DNA from: an uncultured Rhodospirillaceae bacterium
GTDB lineage: Bacteria; Pseudomonadota; Alphaproteobacteria; Rhodospirillales; Magnetospirillaceae
Length of the DNA stretch: 18,377 bases
Assembly (NCBI GenBank): GCA_937887565.1
Contig: CALABS010000038.1
Span: 1-18,377, forward strand
Direction: 5' to 3'
Shown here: positions 1 to 7,535 of the stretch, piece after piece
How the letters are laid out: each line of letters begins with the position of its first letter
How positions within the stretch are numbered: the stretch's first letter is position 1
Notes under the pieces: model-generated
What the model saw: only the letters and a program-made list of their open reading frames with translations
The model's database searches: none
What the model was told of the DNA's origin: nothing
Made by a program: the position numbers and the translations under genes

Positions 1-146
1 CAACAGCCGATTTCACTGGTGGCCGTCAGAATGAATCAGCCGGAATCCGTATGACTGGAGCAGCTCGGGTGAGCTGTGGCCAGCCGGGCGGTGCGGGTGA
101 TCCGTCCCGAACCCATCATTTATCTGACCGACAAGGAGCAATTGCA

Positions 147-479
147 ATGGCCACCTGGCTGAATTCTGCGGACGGATCGACGGTCACCCTGCGCCCCTCC
201 CGCGTCCTGTTCATCGATGGCGAGGCGCATGCCTTCGGTCGGCTCGATCGACCGGGCAGGGAGGAGTTCCGACTGTCGTCGCCCGCCCTTGAGGTCGCGG
301 AAAAGGACGGCGCCATCCATATCCGGACGCGCTCGCGGACCTATGTCTGCGCCGGCCAGGATGCGGTTCTGCCCGTCGGCGCCAGCGCGCAGTTGCGCGA
401 GTTCCTGACGGCTTGGGCAATACCGACCGAACAGTGGCCGGAAATCCTGGCTCAGCTTGGCAGCCAGTCTAACTGTTGA
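147..479 (+). CDS. Hypothetical protein, 110 aa
   Basis: I do not recognise this protein. The start at 147 is chosen because AAGGAG at 133-138 sits 8 nt upstream; an in-frame ATG at 51 has no comparable site and would add 32 residues of non-protein-like sequence. The product begins MATWLNSADG, has alternating polar and hydrophobic stretches that suggest a mostly beta N-terminal half, and ends in a short helical segment (REFLTAWAIPTEQWPEILAQ) with a terminal cysteine. No signal peptide or membrane segment is visible. It is convergent with the dGTPase gene that ends at 558. The good ribosome binding site and codon pattern make it likely real; its function is unknown. Confidence 0.6.
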   Translation: MATWLNSADGSTVTLRPSRVLFIDGEAHAFGRLDRPGREEFRLSSPALEVAEKDGAIHIRTRSRTYVCAGQDAVLPVGASAQLREFLTAWAIPTEQWPEILAQLGSQSNC

Positions 480-557
480 AGGGCTCGACGGTCTGGGGGA
501 CGGTTGGGAGCGGAAATTCCGGCAGGTTGGTTCTCGTCCACAGCGAGGTGTGAATTG

Positions 558-1898
558 TCAAAGCCGGTCGAACACCGACCCCATGCGCGGGCTGAAAAGG
601 CGTTCGTAGGTTTTCAGCAGGAAGGTGTCGGTCATTCCTGCGACATGGTCGCAGATGACGCGCAGGTCGTTGCCGTGATCGGCGTACCGCCTGTAAGCGT
701 CCTCAGGAAGGAATGATTTGGGTTCCGACTGGAACACCTCGAAGACCGAGACAACCATCCTCTGCCCCTTGAACTCCAGATGCTGCACCCGGGGGCTGAG
801 GATGACCTTGTCCCGGACGAGGTTCTTCAGCGCCTTGAGAAGTTTCTTCGGGCCTTCCGGCAGATCAGCGCGGTAGCGCAGCAGTGGCTCGACGAATGCC
901 TCGTCGGTCCGGATCTCCGCATTGGTGACCAGGTGGTGGACGAGACGGCCGATGAAGCGCTTGCGCGAGCCCCCGTCGGCGAAGAGCTGACCGACGAAGC
1001 GTTCGTAGACATCGTTGCCGGACTCACCCGGGTACTTGGCCTTCAGCGCGTCGAGGAATGAGCCGCATGCGTCCTCGGTGACGGAGGCTCGGAAGTCGTT
1101 CTCGGAGACCAGGGCAAGGGCGATGACGTCTTCGAGGTCGTGCACGCCATAGGCGATGTCGTCCGCCAGATCCATGACACTGCAGTCGAACGACTTGTGG
1201 ACGGTCTTGGCATGGCCATCCTCGTTTGGCACCAACTCCAGGAACCTGTCTCGATCGTTCGGGGTCAGGGGAGCGACGATCCAGTCGAAGACGTCCTGTT
1301 CGCTGTTCAGGAAGCATTTGGGCGGGTGCGACATGCAACGGCGGATGATGCTGATCGCCGTTGGGCCGGTATCCAGGCAGGGCCTCAGCGACGGGTTGCT
1401 CGCCTTGCCGTAGGCGACGGGATACTTGATGATGCCGAGCATGGCCCGGCGTGTCAGGTTGGACCCGTGGCTGTCTGAGAATTTCTCGAGGCGTGACAGG
1501 ATGCGGAGCGTCTGACCATTCCCCTCGAAGCCGCCGTGGTCGCGCATGCAGTAGTTCAGGGCGACCTCGCCCCCGTGTCCGAACGGGGGGTGGCCGAGGT
1601 CGTGCGCCAGCCCGATGGCTTGAATCAGGCTGTGATCCGGGAGATACGGAACAGCCGGGTGCCCGGCGAGAGCATGGAATTGTCGCACGATCCCCGTTGC
1701 GATCTGGGCAACCTCCAGGGAATGGGTCAGGCGCGTGCGGTAGAAATCACTGTCGCCGAGATTGAGGATCTGGGTCTTGCCCTGAAGGCGCCGGAACGAG
1801 GCGGAGTGAATGACGCGCGCGTAATCGACATCGAATTCCGACCTGGCGTCCTCGGCCTGAGCCGTCCAACCGGCTCGGCGCTCCTGCCACTCCGTCAT
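558..1898 (-). CDS. dgt: Deoxyguanosinetriphosphate triphosphohydrolase-like HD-domain protein
   Basis: Predicted dNTPase that cleaves dGTP (possibly other dNTPs) to the deoxynucleoside and tripolyphosphate in the cytosol. The HD-superfamily metal site is visible: H59 (RLTHSLEVAQ), the H99-D100 pair (GLAHDLGHPPFGHGGE) and the later aspartate near residue 247 (LADDIAYGVHDLED). The N-terminal signature FRRLQGKTQI is typical of dGTPases. At 446 aa it is somewhat shorter than E. coli Dgt (about 505 aa) and close to the dGTPase-like subfamily. The start is supported by AAAGGAG 7 nt upstream (1906-1912 on plus). Members of this family deplete dNTPs during phage infection in other bacteria, and the island setting fits that role, but housekeeping dNTP balance is equally possible. 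The family call is secure; the defence role is inferred. Confidence 0.93.
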   Translation of the reverse strand: MTEWQERRAGWTAQAEDARSEFDVDYARVIHSASFRRLQGKTQILNLGDSDFYRTRLTHSLEVAQIATGIVRQFHALAGHPAVPYLPDHSLIQAIGLAHDLGHPPFGHGGEVALNYCMRDHGGFEGNGQTLRILSRLEKFSDSHGSNLTRRAMLGIIKYPVAYGKASNPSLRPCLDTGPTAISIIRRCMSHPPKCFLNSEQDVFDWIVAPLTPNDRDRFLELVPNEDGHAKTVHKSFDCSVMDLADDIAYGVHDLEDVIALALVSENDFRASVTEDACGSFLDALKAKYPGESGNDVYERFVGQLFADGGSRKRFIGRLVHHLVTNAEIRTDEAFVEPLLRYRADLPEGPKKLLKALKNLVRDKVILSPRVQHLEFKGQRMVVSVFEVFQSEPKSFLPEDAYRRYADHGNDLRVICDHVAGMTDTFLLKTYERLFSPRMGSVFDRL

Positions 1899-2279
1899 TG
1901 CTCCACTCCTTTCGGCAGCCCTGGGCAGGCCGGTCTGCGATGACCAGAAATCTCTGCCCGTTCAAGGGGAACTGTCAAGGAGACCGCGCAGGGACGCGGG
2001 CTTGCTCTGGTACAGGGCCTCTTCGCCATGCTGCTCCACCTCAGTTACCAGCTGGGGGATCACCCAAAGGCGAAATGACTGCAGCAGACACCGTAGCCGG
2101 CCGGCATCGCCGCTATCTGGCCAAGGAAAGTGGCGCCGTCGGCTGCGATGATTCTCGGCAACACCATTGTCGTGCCGTCGCAATTGCACAATTCACGGGA
2201 AATGGGCCGTGCCCGTTTTTTGCATTCGTTTCGCTCAGTTTCGCCAATTGCCGCCATGAAAGTGACCGCGCATTAAATG
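1899..2279. other. Intergenic stretch without a supported gene
   Basis: This interval holds the dGTPase ribosome binding site at its left edge. On minus, two short overlapping reading frames (about 2060-2257 and 1962-2189) look weakly protein-like, for example LWVIPQLVTEVEQHGEEAL. Neither has a good start site and they lie in different frames, so they could be the remains of one decayed gene. A short GC stem followed by a T run (about 2207-2220, ending GTTTTTT) is a weak terminator candidate. Nothing else stands out. Confidence 0.4.
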
Positions 2280-2588
2280 TCACGGATCAAACCATTCCTT
2301 TTTTTTGATCACATCCAGTAGATGGCCTATTGTTATTTCCTTTTTTCTGCCCTTAAATCCGAGGCGCATAGCCCAATAACAGATCAAAGACTCAGATTCA
2401 TCCGGGAAATATGTCGCAAAATTTAATGAATGGAAGTTTGTTCCAAATTTATCACGTATTTTTTCAAGCAACTCGTAAGCATCGTCTCCAGAGATGGAAA
2501 GATCATGGTAAATCCGAGTCGAGTCGGAAATTCCCTTAGGGGGTCCAGATATTTTTGAGATGATAGAGTAAAGAATCTCTCTGTCCAT
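2280..2588 (-). CDS. DUF1493 family small protein
   Basis: The 102-aa product matches my memory of DUF1493 (acyl-carrier-like small proteins): a helical N-terminus, a conserved acidic motif (YHDLSISGDDAYELL, about residues 27-41), an aromatic-rich FATYFPDES segment near 58-65, and a C-terminal ITIGHLLDVIKKKEW tail. The start is supported by AGGAG 6 nt upstream (2595-2599 on plus). No signal peptide or membrane segment. Its DNA is visibly AT-richer and its codon use more AT-ending than its neighbours, so it was probably acquired recently from a different source. A terminator-like hairpin at 2644-2686 separates it from the gene upstream on the same strand, so it is probably transcribed alone. 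The biochemical role of the family is not known to me. Confidence 0.75.
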   Translation of the reverse strand: MDREILYSIISKISGPPKGISDSTRIYHDLSISGDDAYELLEKIRDKFGTNFHSLNFATYFPDESESLICYWAMRLGFKGRKKEITIGHLLDVIKKKEWFDP

Positions 2589-2643
2589 TTTCTACTCCTC
2601 TGGACTTTGGAAGTGGATTTCGCTGGATCTGCTCCGCCGCGAA

Positions 2644-2686
2644 AACCACCGTCGCCCTGGGCCTTAGCTCAAGGGTGACGGTGGTT
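2644..2686 (-). terminator. Probable rho-independent terminator
   Basis: Arms at 2644-2658 and 2672-2686 pair over 15 bp with one G-T type mismatch around a 13-nt loop. On the minus strand the hairpin is followed by TTTT. It lies downstream of the minus-strand modular gene ending at 2846 and upstream of the DUF1493 gene, so it would separate these two transcripts. Confidence 0.6.
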
Positions 2687-2845
2687 ACGTCAGCACACCA
2701 TTCTAAACGATTATTCCGCGAAGCCACATGAGGCGACGGCCGTGTGATTACAGGCCAGCCTGACCCCACGTAAGCTTGCGCCATACACGGTCCAGGTCCA
2801 TTTAAACGCTCGGCATATCCTGCCAACGTCCAAAGTCATAGCGCT

Positions 2846-3727
2846 CTAAGCAGACGGCGGAGGCGGCTTCGGGGAGTTCATAAAATTCAGGAAGTCCAGA
2901 AAGGTCGCGAACGTCCCAAGGAATGGTATGGCTCGCGCCGCAGATCCTCCCACGCTTGTCGTTCCTGTAATCGGCTTCAATCCTTGCGCCCGGGCTCCTC
3001 CTGTCGCATCGCGCAATATAGCAGAGGCTGGTGATGTAACCTTCCCGCTTTTCCCCCCTCCTGCAATACCGCCGTTTTTCGTGACTGTCGGCATGCCCGT
3101 TTGGCCGGCGGCAATGCCAACGGCGCCACCCGGACCGCTGGGATGCGATGGGGGTGAATCGGCCGGAATGCGAATATCGGTTTCGCCCGGCTTGGCAGGA
3201 GGCAACTGTCCTGGATTGGCGGCAGGCGGAATTGGGGCGGAAAGAACTTTGCCACCGCTGGCAGCCTTTTCCTCCACCAACCCCGCCGCCTTCATCTGGC
3301 CCATGAACTGCACCGCCTGCTTGGGGCTGGATTTGGCCATCTCCTCATAGACGGCCGCCGTGTAGGGCTTGGCCTTGTCGGGATCGCGCTTGAACTCGCC
3401 GGCGAAATGCTTGACCGCGTCCTTGTAGTCGGTGCGGCCCAACAAGACCTTGGCCATGTTGCCAGCCTCCCAGCGGTCGGCGGCCTCGGAACTGCCCCAC
3501 GGGTTGGTCTTCGGCAACTGGACGGAGTCCGAGTCTCCGTTGGCCAGATCGGCCATGGGGCCGCCGGTATCGGCGCGGGTGGGGGCGATGCGGAACGGAA
3601 TCCGCTGGCCCGTCTGGCGATGGACTTCATCCTGTAGGTTGCGCGCCTTGTCCGGGTCGATCTTGTGGAGCCGCCCCAGCAGATCGGCGACGTCACCACG
3701 GCCCTTGTCGCCGGACCACTCGGTGAT
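2846..3727 (-). pseudogene. 5'-truncated modular protein, paralogue 1 (variable tail A)
   Basis: The reading frame contains a module (about 3271-3726) nearly identical to one in the gene at 7536-8919: GRGDVADLLGR, DPDKARNLQDEV, RQTGQRIPFR, NPWGSSEAADRWEAGNMAKV, GRTDYKDAVKHFAGEF and AVQFMGQMKAAGLVEEK. The motif series looks alpha-helical and repeat-like, but I do not recognise a named domain. After the module comes a Pro/Gly/Ala-rich linker and a tail ending in a hydrophobic stretch (SAARAIPFLGTFATFLDFLNFMN) followed by PKPPPPSA. The tail shares nothing with the other paralogue. Homology stops abruptly at 3727, where the 5' region of the plus-strand ATPase gene begins. The upstream in-frame residues (to 3847) are antisense to that gene, so the native N-terminus is lost. 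A shortened product from an internal start is possible. Confidence 0.65.
3271..3726 (-). repeat. Long direct repeat, copy 1 (shared module DNA)
   Basis: About 456 bp closely similar to 8294-8746 in the same orientation. The copies differ by scattered, mostly third-position substitutions and one codon indel near the LANGDSDS/LEQDSDS segment. Reading frame conservation indicates both copies evolved as protein-coding DNA after duplication or separate acquisition. Confidence 0.85.
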
Positions 3728-3773
3728 CCACCAGGAGCATGGCCACAATTGGTTCCAAGGACGGGAGCACCCG

Positions 3774-4946
3774 TTGGCGCGCATCCTGATGGCCGCCGGG
3801 TTGGCTGCCTGGGCGCAAGACCTGCCGCCGCCCAGTCGCGAAATCATGCAGACGCCCCGGCACCTGCGCAGCCCCGAGCAGCGGGCCGAGGTCCGAGCGT
3901 GGCAGAAGCAACGGCGTACCTACCAGCGTCTGGCGCTCGGATGGCTGCGCGATGGCATCACCGACGAATGGATCTCGTCGCTGGCAGACCGGATTTCTCG
4001 CCAGTCGCGCCCGCAGGCGAATTCCGAGTCCTCCCCGGTCCAGGGAGCACCCATCGCCGGTCCGTCGCGGATCGTGATGGCGTCACCGATCGACGTCACC
4101 GCCCATGCCAGCCGCGAGAAAAGAGAAGAATCAGAGCGCTGGAACCGACTGGCGCGCCCGCTGCCCCTGCTGTCCGGCCCATTCCGGGAGACCATCATAG
4201 CGACCCTGCACCAGGAATTTCCTTGGATGGAGGCGGCGATTGGCCGGATCGATTCCGAACTGGCATTGCGCCAGCGGGCCGCCGGGGAGCCTTGGTTCCA
4301 CCTTCGGCCCATGTTGCTGTTGGGGCCACCGTCCTGCGGAAAGTCACGGTTCGCACGCCGTCTCGGAGAGATCGTTGGGCTGCATACGCGGATGATGAGC
4401 GTCGGGGGATCTTCGGACTCGCGGGAAATGGGTGGCACCGCCCGGGGGTGGAGTTCGGCCATTCCCAGCGCACCAGTCCGCCTGATGCTTGAAGCCCTGC
4501 AGGCCAACCCTCTCTTGGTCTTGGACGAGATCGACAAGGTCGCCAGTTCTGCGCACAACGGGCGGGTTCCGGACGTCATCCTGGCGATGTTGGAACCCGA
4601 GACCGCCGTGCGCTGGTATGATGAATGCCTGGGGCGGCCGGTGGATCTCACCGCGTTGAACTGGATCTTCCTGGCCAACGACCTCGGGCCCATCCCCGGC
4701 CCGTTGCGGTCCCGCCTGGGCATCGTCCAGGTCGACCGGCCCGCGCCCGCTCACCTCGGGATCGTGCTCGACGCGATGCTTCGCGACATCGCGGCCGAAC
4801 TCGGGCTGGAGGCCGAGCGCTTGCCGCGCCTGCATCCTGCGGCCCGCGATTATCTCGAACGCGGCTTCGCCCGCGGCGCATCCTTGCGGCAGGTCCGGGC
4901 CGCCCTCGAACGGGCGCTCGCGGTGCCGGAGCAAGGTGTTCACTGA
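3774..4946 (+). CDS. AAA+ ATPase, Lon-like ATPase domain without protease domain
   Basis: ATP-dependent remodelling protein, probably cytosolic. From the TTG at 3774 the 390-aa product has a helical N-terminal region, then an AAA+ core. Walker A is GPPSCGKS (residues 184-191) and Walker B is LLVLDEID with D251-E252. A sensor 1 region (NWIFLANDL), an arginine-finger-like PLRSRLG and a sensor-2-like GASLRQVRAALERAL follow. The core resembles the ATPase domain of Lon, but no Ser-Lys protease domain follows. The TTG start has GGGAG (3763-3767) 6 nt upstream and gives MARILMAAGLAAWAQ; ATG codons at 3789 and 3846 are alternatives. It is transcribed opposite to its neighbours and begins 47 bp from the breakpoint of the truncated paralogue, so its own 5' end may also have been rearranged. 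Substrate unknown. Confidence 0.85.
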   Translation: MARILMAAGLAAWAQDLPPPSREIMQTPRHLRSPEQRAEVRAWQKQRRTYQRLALGWLRDGITDEWISSLADRISRQSRPQANSESSPVQGAPIAGPSRIVMASPIDVTAHASREKREESERWNRLARPLPLLSGPFRETIIATLHQEFPWMEAAIGRIDSELALRQRAAGEPWFHLRPMLLLGPPSCGKSRFARRLGEIVGLHTRMMSVGGSSDSREMGGTARGWSSAIPSAPVRLMLEALQANPLLVLDEIDKVASSAHNGRVPDVILAMLEPETAVRWYDECLGRPVDLTALNWIFLANDLGPIPGPLRSRLGIVQVDRPAPAHLGIVLDAMLRDIAAELGLEAERLPRLHPAARDYLERGFARGASLRQVRAALERALAVPEQGVH

Positions 4947-5050
4947 AGTCTGCGGTTCAGGTGGTCCTTGTGTACGTTAGTTTATCAAGACGTACAGGTC
5001 TCGTTTCCACAGCAGAGCATCGATAAAGGGCGCCATTAACCTTTTGGATA

Positions 5051-5278
5051 ATGGCAGGTCACGGTGGCGAATCTTTTAAGCCATACATGACTGCCGCGAC
5101 GCCCCCAAACTGCAACCACTCGGACCGCCCTAACGGGACGGCTACGTCGCGCGAAACTGTTGGCTCTCGATCCGAGATCTCGGCCACGTCCCTCCCCGTT
5201 ACGGCGGACGAAATCGACCTTGTCGCAACCTTCCTCGGATCGCAGGTGACTTCACTCCTGGGACAAAGGAACCTCTGA
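5051..5278 (+). CDS. Possible small protein upstream of the serine recombinase
   Basis: A 75-aa reading frame whose TGA stop ends one base before the recombinase ATG, an arrangement that would permit translational coupling. The C-terminal part (TADEIDLVATFLGSQVTSLL) could form an amphipathic helix; the N-terminal half is low in features. There is no convincing ribosome binding site for the ATG at 5051. I do not recognise it. The 4947-5050 stretch before it holds only a 7-bp inverted repeat (TGTACGT/ACGTACA, about 4970-4996). Confidence 0.3.
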   Translation: MAGHGGESFKPYMTAATPPNCNHSDRPNGTATSRETVGSRSEISATSLPVTADEIDLVATFLGSQVTSLLGQRNL

Positions 5279-5279
5279 A

Positions 5280-6689
5280 ATGCGTGTTGCCGTCTATGTT
5301 CGTGTTTCCACCCCGCGCCAGGCGGTCGCCGACCTGTCGATCCCCGATCAGATCAAGCAGGCGAAGGACTATTGTGCTGGTCGCGGCTGGGAGATCGTCA
5401 AGGAGTTCATCGAGCCGGGCGACAGCGCCACTGACGATGGCCGGCCGGTGTTCCAGGAGATGATGGACTGGGCGACGGATCGTGATCGCCCGGTGGACGG
5501 CCTCGTCGTTCACTCGTATTCGCGCTTCATGCGCGATGCCTATCTCGCCGAATTTCACTACCGGAGGCTGAGGAAGGTCAATGTCCAATTGGTGTCCATC
5601 ACCCAGGAGATGGGCAACGATCCGATGAGCGACCTGATCAGGCGGATCATCCTTCTCTTCGATGAATATTCGTCCAAGGAGAACTCGAAGCACACCCTTC
5701 GCGCGATGCGAAAGAACGCCTCTGAGGGCTTCTGGAATGGTTCACGGCCTCCTTTCGGCTACCAGGTCGTCGAGGCGGAACGGCGCGGCGACAAGGTCAA
5801 GAAGAAGCTCGAGATCGATCCGGACGAAACGCCGCTGGTGAAATGGATGTTTGAAATGGCTCTGAAGGGAACGCCTGAAAAGGGACGCCTCGGGGTCCAG
5901 GCGATTTCCGCGACGCTGAACGCCATGGGGCTGACACACCGTGGCAAGCGGTTCCACACGTCCTTCGTTCACAAACTCCTCACCAACCCGGTGTACAGCG
6001 GAACAGCCCGCTTCAACGTTCGGTGCGCCAAAACCGGGCAGTTGAAGCCTGCCGATGAGATCGTGGAGGCGAGTGTTCCGGCCATCATCGATCCAGGGGA
6101 ATTCCTGCGTCTCCAGGATATCCTGTCCACGAACAGCCCGAAGAAACGCGCTCCTCGCGTTCTGGCCGGCCCCACGCTGTTGACCGGCATTCTGAAATGC
6201 GCGTCGTGCGGTGGCGCCATGACCATCAGCACCGGAAAGTCCGGGCAGTACAGATACTATGCGTGCTCGCGCCGCCAATGCTCCGGAACAACGGTCTGCC
6301 GGGGGCGCCGCGTGCCCATGGAAAAACTCGACTCTCTTGTCATTGGAGAGTTCTGCCGCAAGATCCTGGCGCCGACCCGGTTGCTGCCGCTGCTCCAGGG
6401 GGTGCTCGACAGCAGTGCTTCCGGCCTGGCCGACCGCCGTGCCCGGCTGGAAACGGCAAAAAAGGAGCAGGCCGAAGCCCAGAGAGGCATTGATCGCCTG
6501 TTCAGCGCCATCGAAACGGGTGTGCTCTCTCTCGATGATGCGGGGCTGAAGGACCGCCTTGATCGTGCGCGTGCCCGATTGACGACGATCCAGGAGACCA
6601 GCCGCGAGACCTGGCTCTTGGAGATGCCGGTCATGCCCATGGCCTTGACCAGATCGCCCACCGAGCGGGTCGAGATGCCCTGGATGTAG
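5280..6689 (+). CDS. Large serine recombinase, C-terminus replaced by IS256 sequence
   Basis: Site-specific DNA recombinase of the resolvase/invertase superfamily. The catalytic domain starts MRVAVYVRVST with nucleophile S10 and carries the SRFMR arginine motif (residues 81-85). A recombinase domain follows (GFWNGSRPPFGY, TNPVYSGTARFN), then a zinc beta-ribbon with C307, C310, C329, C334 and C340 (LKCASCGG, YYACSRRQC). A coiled-coil segment covers about 385-438. Native sequence ends near residue 439. The last 30 residues are read from the antisense strand of an IS256-type transposase fragment, ending at a stop inside it. The usual C-terminal segment (AFRKAYLRLL-type) is missing, so activity is doubtful. 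AAAGGA lies 9 nt before the ATG. Confidence 0.9.
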   Translation: MRVAVYVRVSTPRQAVADLSIPDQIKQAKDYCAGRGWEIVKEFIEPGDSATDDGRPVFQEMMDWATDRDRPVDGLVVHSYSRFMRDAYLAEFHYRRLRKVNVQLVSITQEMGNDPMSDLIRRIILLFDEYSSKENSKHTLRAMRKNASEGFWNGSRPPFGYQVVEAERRGDKVKKKLEIDPDETPLVKWMFEMALKGTPEKGRLGVQAISATLNAMGLTHRGKRFHTSFVHKLLTNPVYSGTARFNVRCAKTGQLKPADEIVEASVPAIIDPGEFLRLQDILSTNSPKKRAPRVLAGPTLLTGILKCASCGGAMTISTGKSGQYRYYACSRRQCSGTTVCRGRRVPMEKLDSLVIGEFCRKILAPTRLLPLLQGVLDSSASGLADRRARLETAKKEQAEAQRGIDRLFSAIETGVLSLDDAGLKDRLDRARARLTTIQETSRETWLLEMPVMPMALTRSPTERVEMPWM

Positions 6690-6694
6690 GCTTC
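6599..6694 (-). mobile_element. IS256-family transposase fragment
   Basis: On minus this reads EAYIQGISTRSVGDLVKAMG followed by MTGISKSQVSRL, the conserved central segment of IS256/mutator-type transposases. Only about 32 codons remain. The fragment abuts the serine recombinase coding sequence, which it truncates, and is too short to be active. Confidence 0.85.
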
Positions 6695-7088
6695 ATCATC
6701 TCGTTGGTCATCGTTCTGGTCCTTGGTTCGGTTGACGTTCGCAACCAAACCCTACCGAAGATCGACGATGACCACCCCGATTTCGGGGCCGCCTGGGGAT
6801 GATGCCTCCGGCCGCTACGCGCTACGCCATCATCCCCAGGCGAACGCTGCTACACCACTCGGTGGGACGCGACCGAAATACGCGCGCGCGCCTTGGTCGC
6901 CGACAACGACTGCCGGGCGAAAAGTGTCGAGGTCGTGTGCAATAGAAGGGTTTTGGCACCGAATTTCTGCCAGCGCCCTGCCCGCGGTCATGGTGCAGAC
7001 AGCGACGATCATCAGGCACCGCCACCATCCAGCCGTTGGGGGGCCGCAGTTACTGGCGCAACAGGCACAGTGGAAGAGTGCCATTGGC
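6695..7088. other. IS-remnant region without a supported gene
   Basis: The region contains a 14-bp perfect inverted repeat (GCCTGGGGATGATG at 6791-6804 and its complement at 6828-6841). To its right is GCTACACCACTCGGTGGGAC (6848-6867), which resembles terminal sequence of IS256-type elements as I remember them. With the transposase fragment at 6599-6694 this suggests an IS256 copy with a large internal deletion. A long plus-strand frame through here (6723-7340) is poor in protein character and runs antisense to the gene at 7089-7526, so I do not call it. Confidence 0.45.
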
Positions 7089-7526
7089 TTATTTCCCGTA
7101 AGGCGACGGCACCGCGCCATCGCGCCAATGGTCGCCATAAGTATTGATCGTATTGTCCGATGGCTCGACGGGGCGCGGATCAAATCGAAGATGCAGATCG
7201 CTCTGGCTCTCGTTGAACTGCCTCACCATTTTCGCTGTGAAAGAAAATCTATTGTCACAGTTTTCTGGAAACAGAAGGAATACCCTGCCATCCGGATGAG
7301 CAGTCCAACTAAAATATGGTGCATTCGGCTGGTTCTCTGAAAGCCATCTCGTGAAAAATCGGAAAACTATGTCCGTTTCACCGCTCTTGAATGGACCATC
7401 ATTCTCGATACCGACTATGCACTCTGACCGCAGGGGTAGCTCCTGCGTTCGCGCGGGGCTGGAAAAAATGAAGAGAGGTGAGATCGCGAAGGCCACCAAG
7501 CAGGATGCGATGCCACCTCTCTTCAT
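7089..7526 (-). CDS. Small exported protein coupled to modular paralogue 2
   Basis: The 145-aa product has a clear Sec signal peptide: MKRGG, a hydrophobic core (IASCLVAFAISPLFIFSSPA) and a likely cleavage site near ARTQE, giving a periplasmic or secreted protein of about 117 residues. Two cysteines remain (ECIVG and ENCDNR) that could form a disulfide. I do not recognise the family. Its ribosome binding site GGAGAT overlaps the TAG stop of the upstream gene (stop 7536-7538), so translation is almost certainly coupled to the modular protein. That places it where an immunity or partner protein would lie, but this role is inferred only from position and export. Confidence 0.7.
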   Translation of the reverse strand: MKRGGIASCLVAFAISPLFIFSSPARTQELPLRSECIVGIENDGPFKSGETDIVFRFFTRWLSENQPNAPYFSWTAHPDGRVFLLFPENCDNRFSFTAKMVRQFNESQSDLHLRFDPRPVEPSDNTINTYGDHWRDGAVPSPYGK

Positions 7527-7535
7527 GGATATCTC

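Noticed and set aside
558..1898. Several plus-strand frames across the dGTPase gene
   Set aside because: All overlap a gene with clear HD motifs and lack family resemblance.
2060..2257. Small minus-strand gene with a frameshift
   Set aside because: Some protein-like stretches exist in two frames, but there is no start site or recognisable family, so I left it as a possible decayed remnant.
3432..3773. Longer plus-strand N-terminus for the AAA+ ATPase
   Set aside because: This part is antisense to the conserved module of the truncated paralogue, whose frame is preserved in both copies; the extension is a shadow.
6723..7340. Plus-strand frame of about 205 codons
   Set aside because: It crosses IS-end-like repeats and the antisense of the signal-peptide gene at 7089-7526; composition is Arg/Ala/Pro-rich as expected of a shadow.
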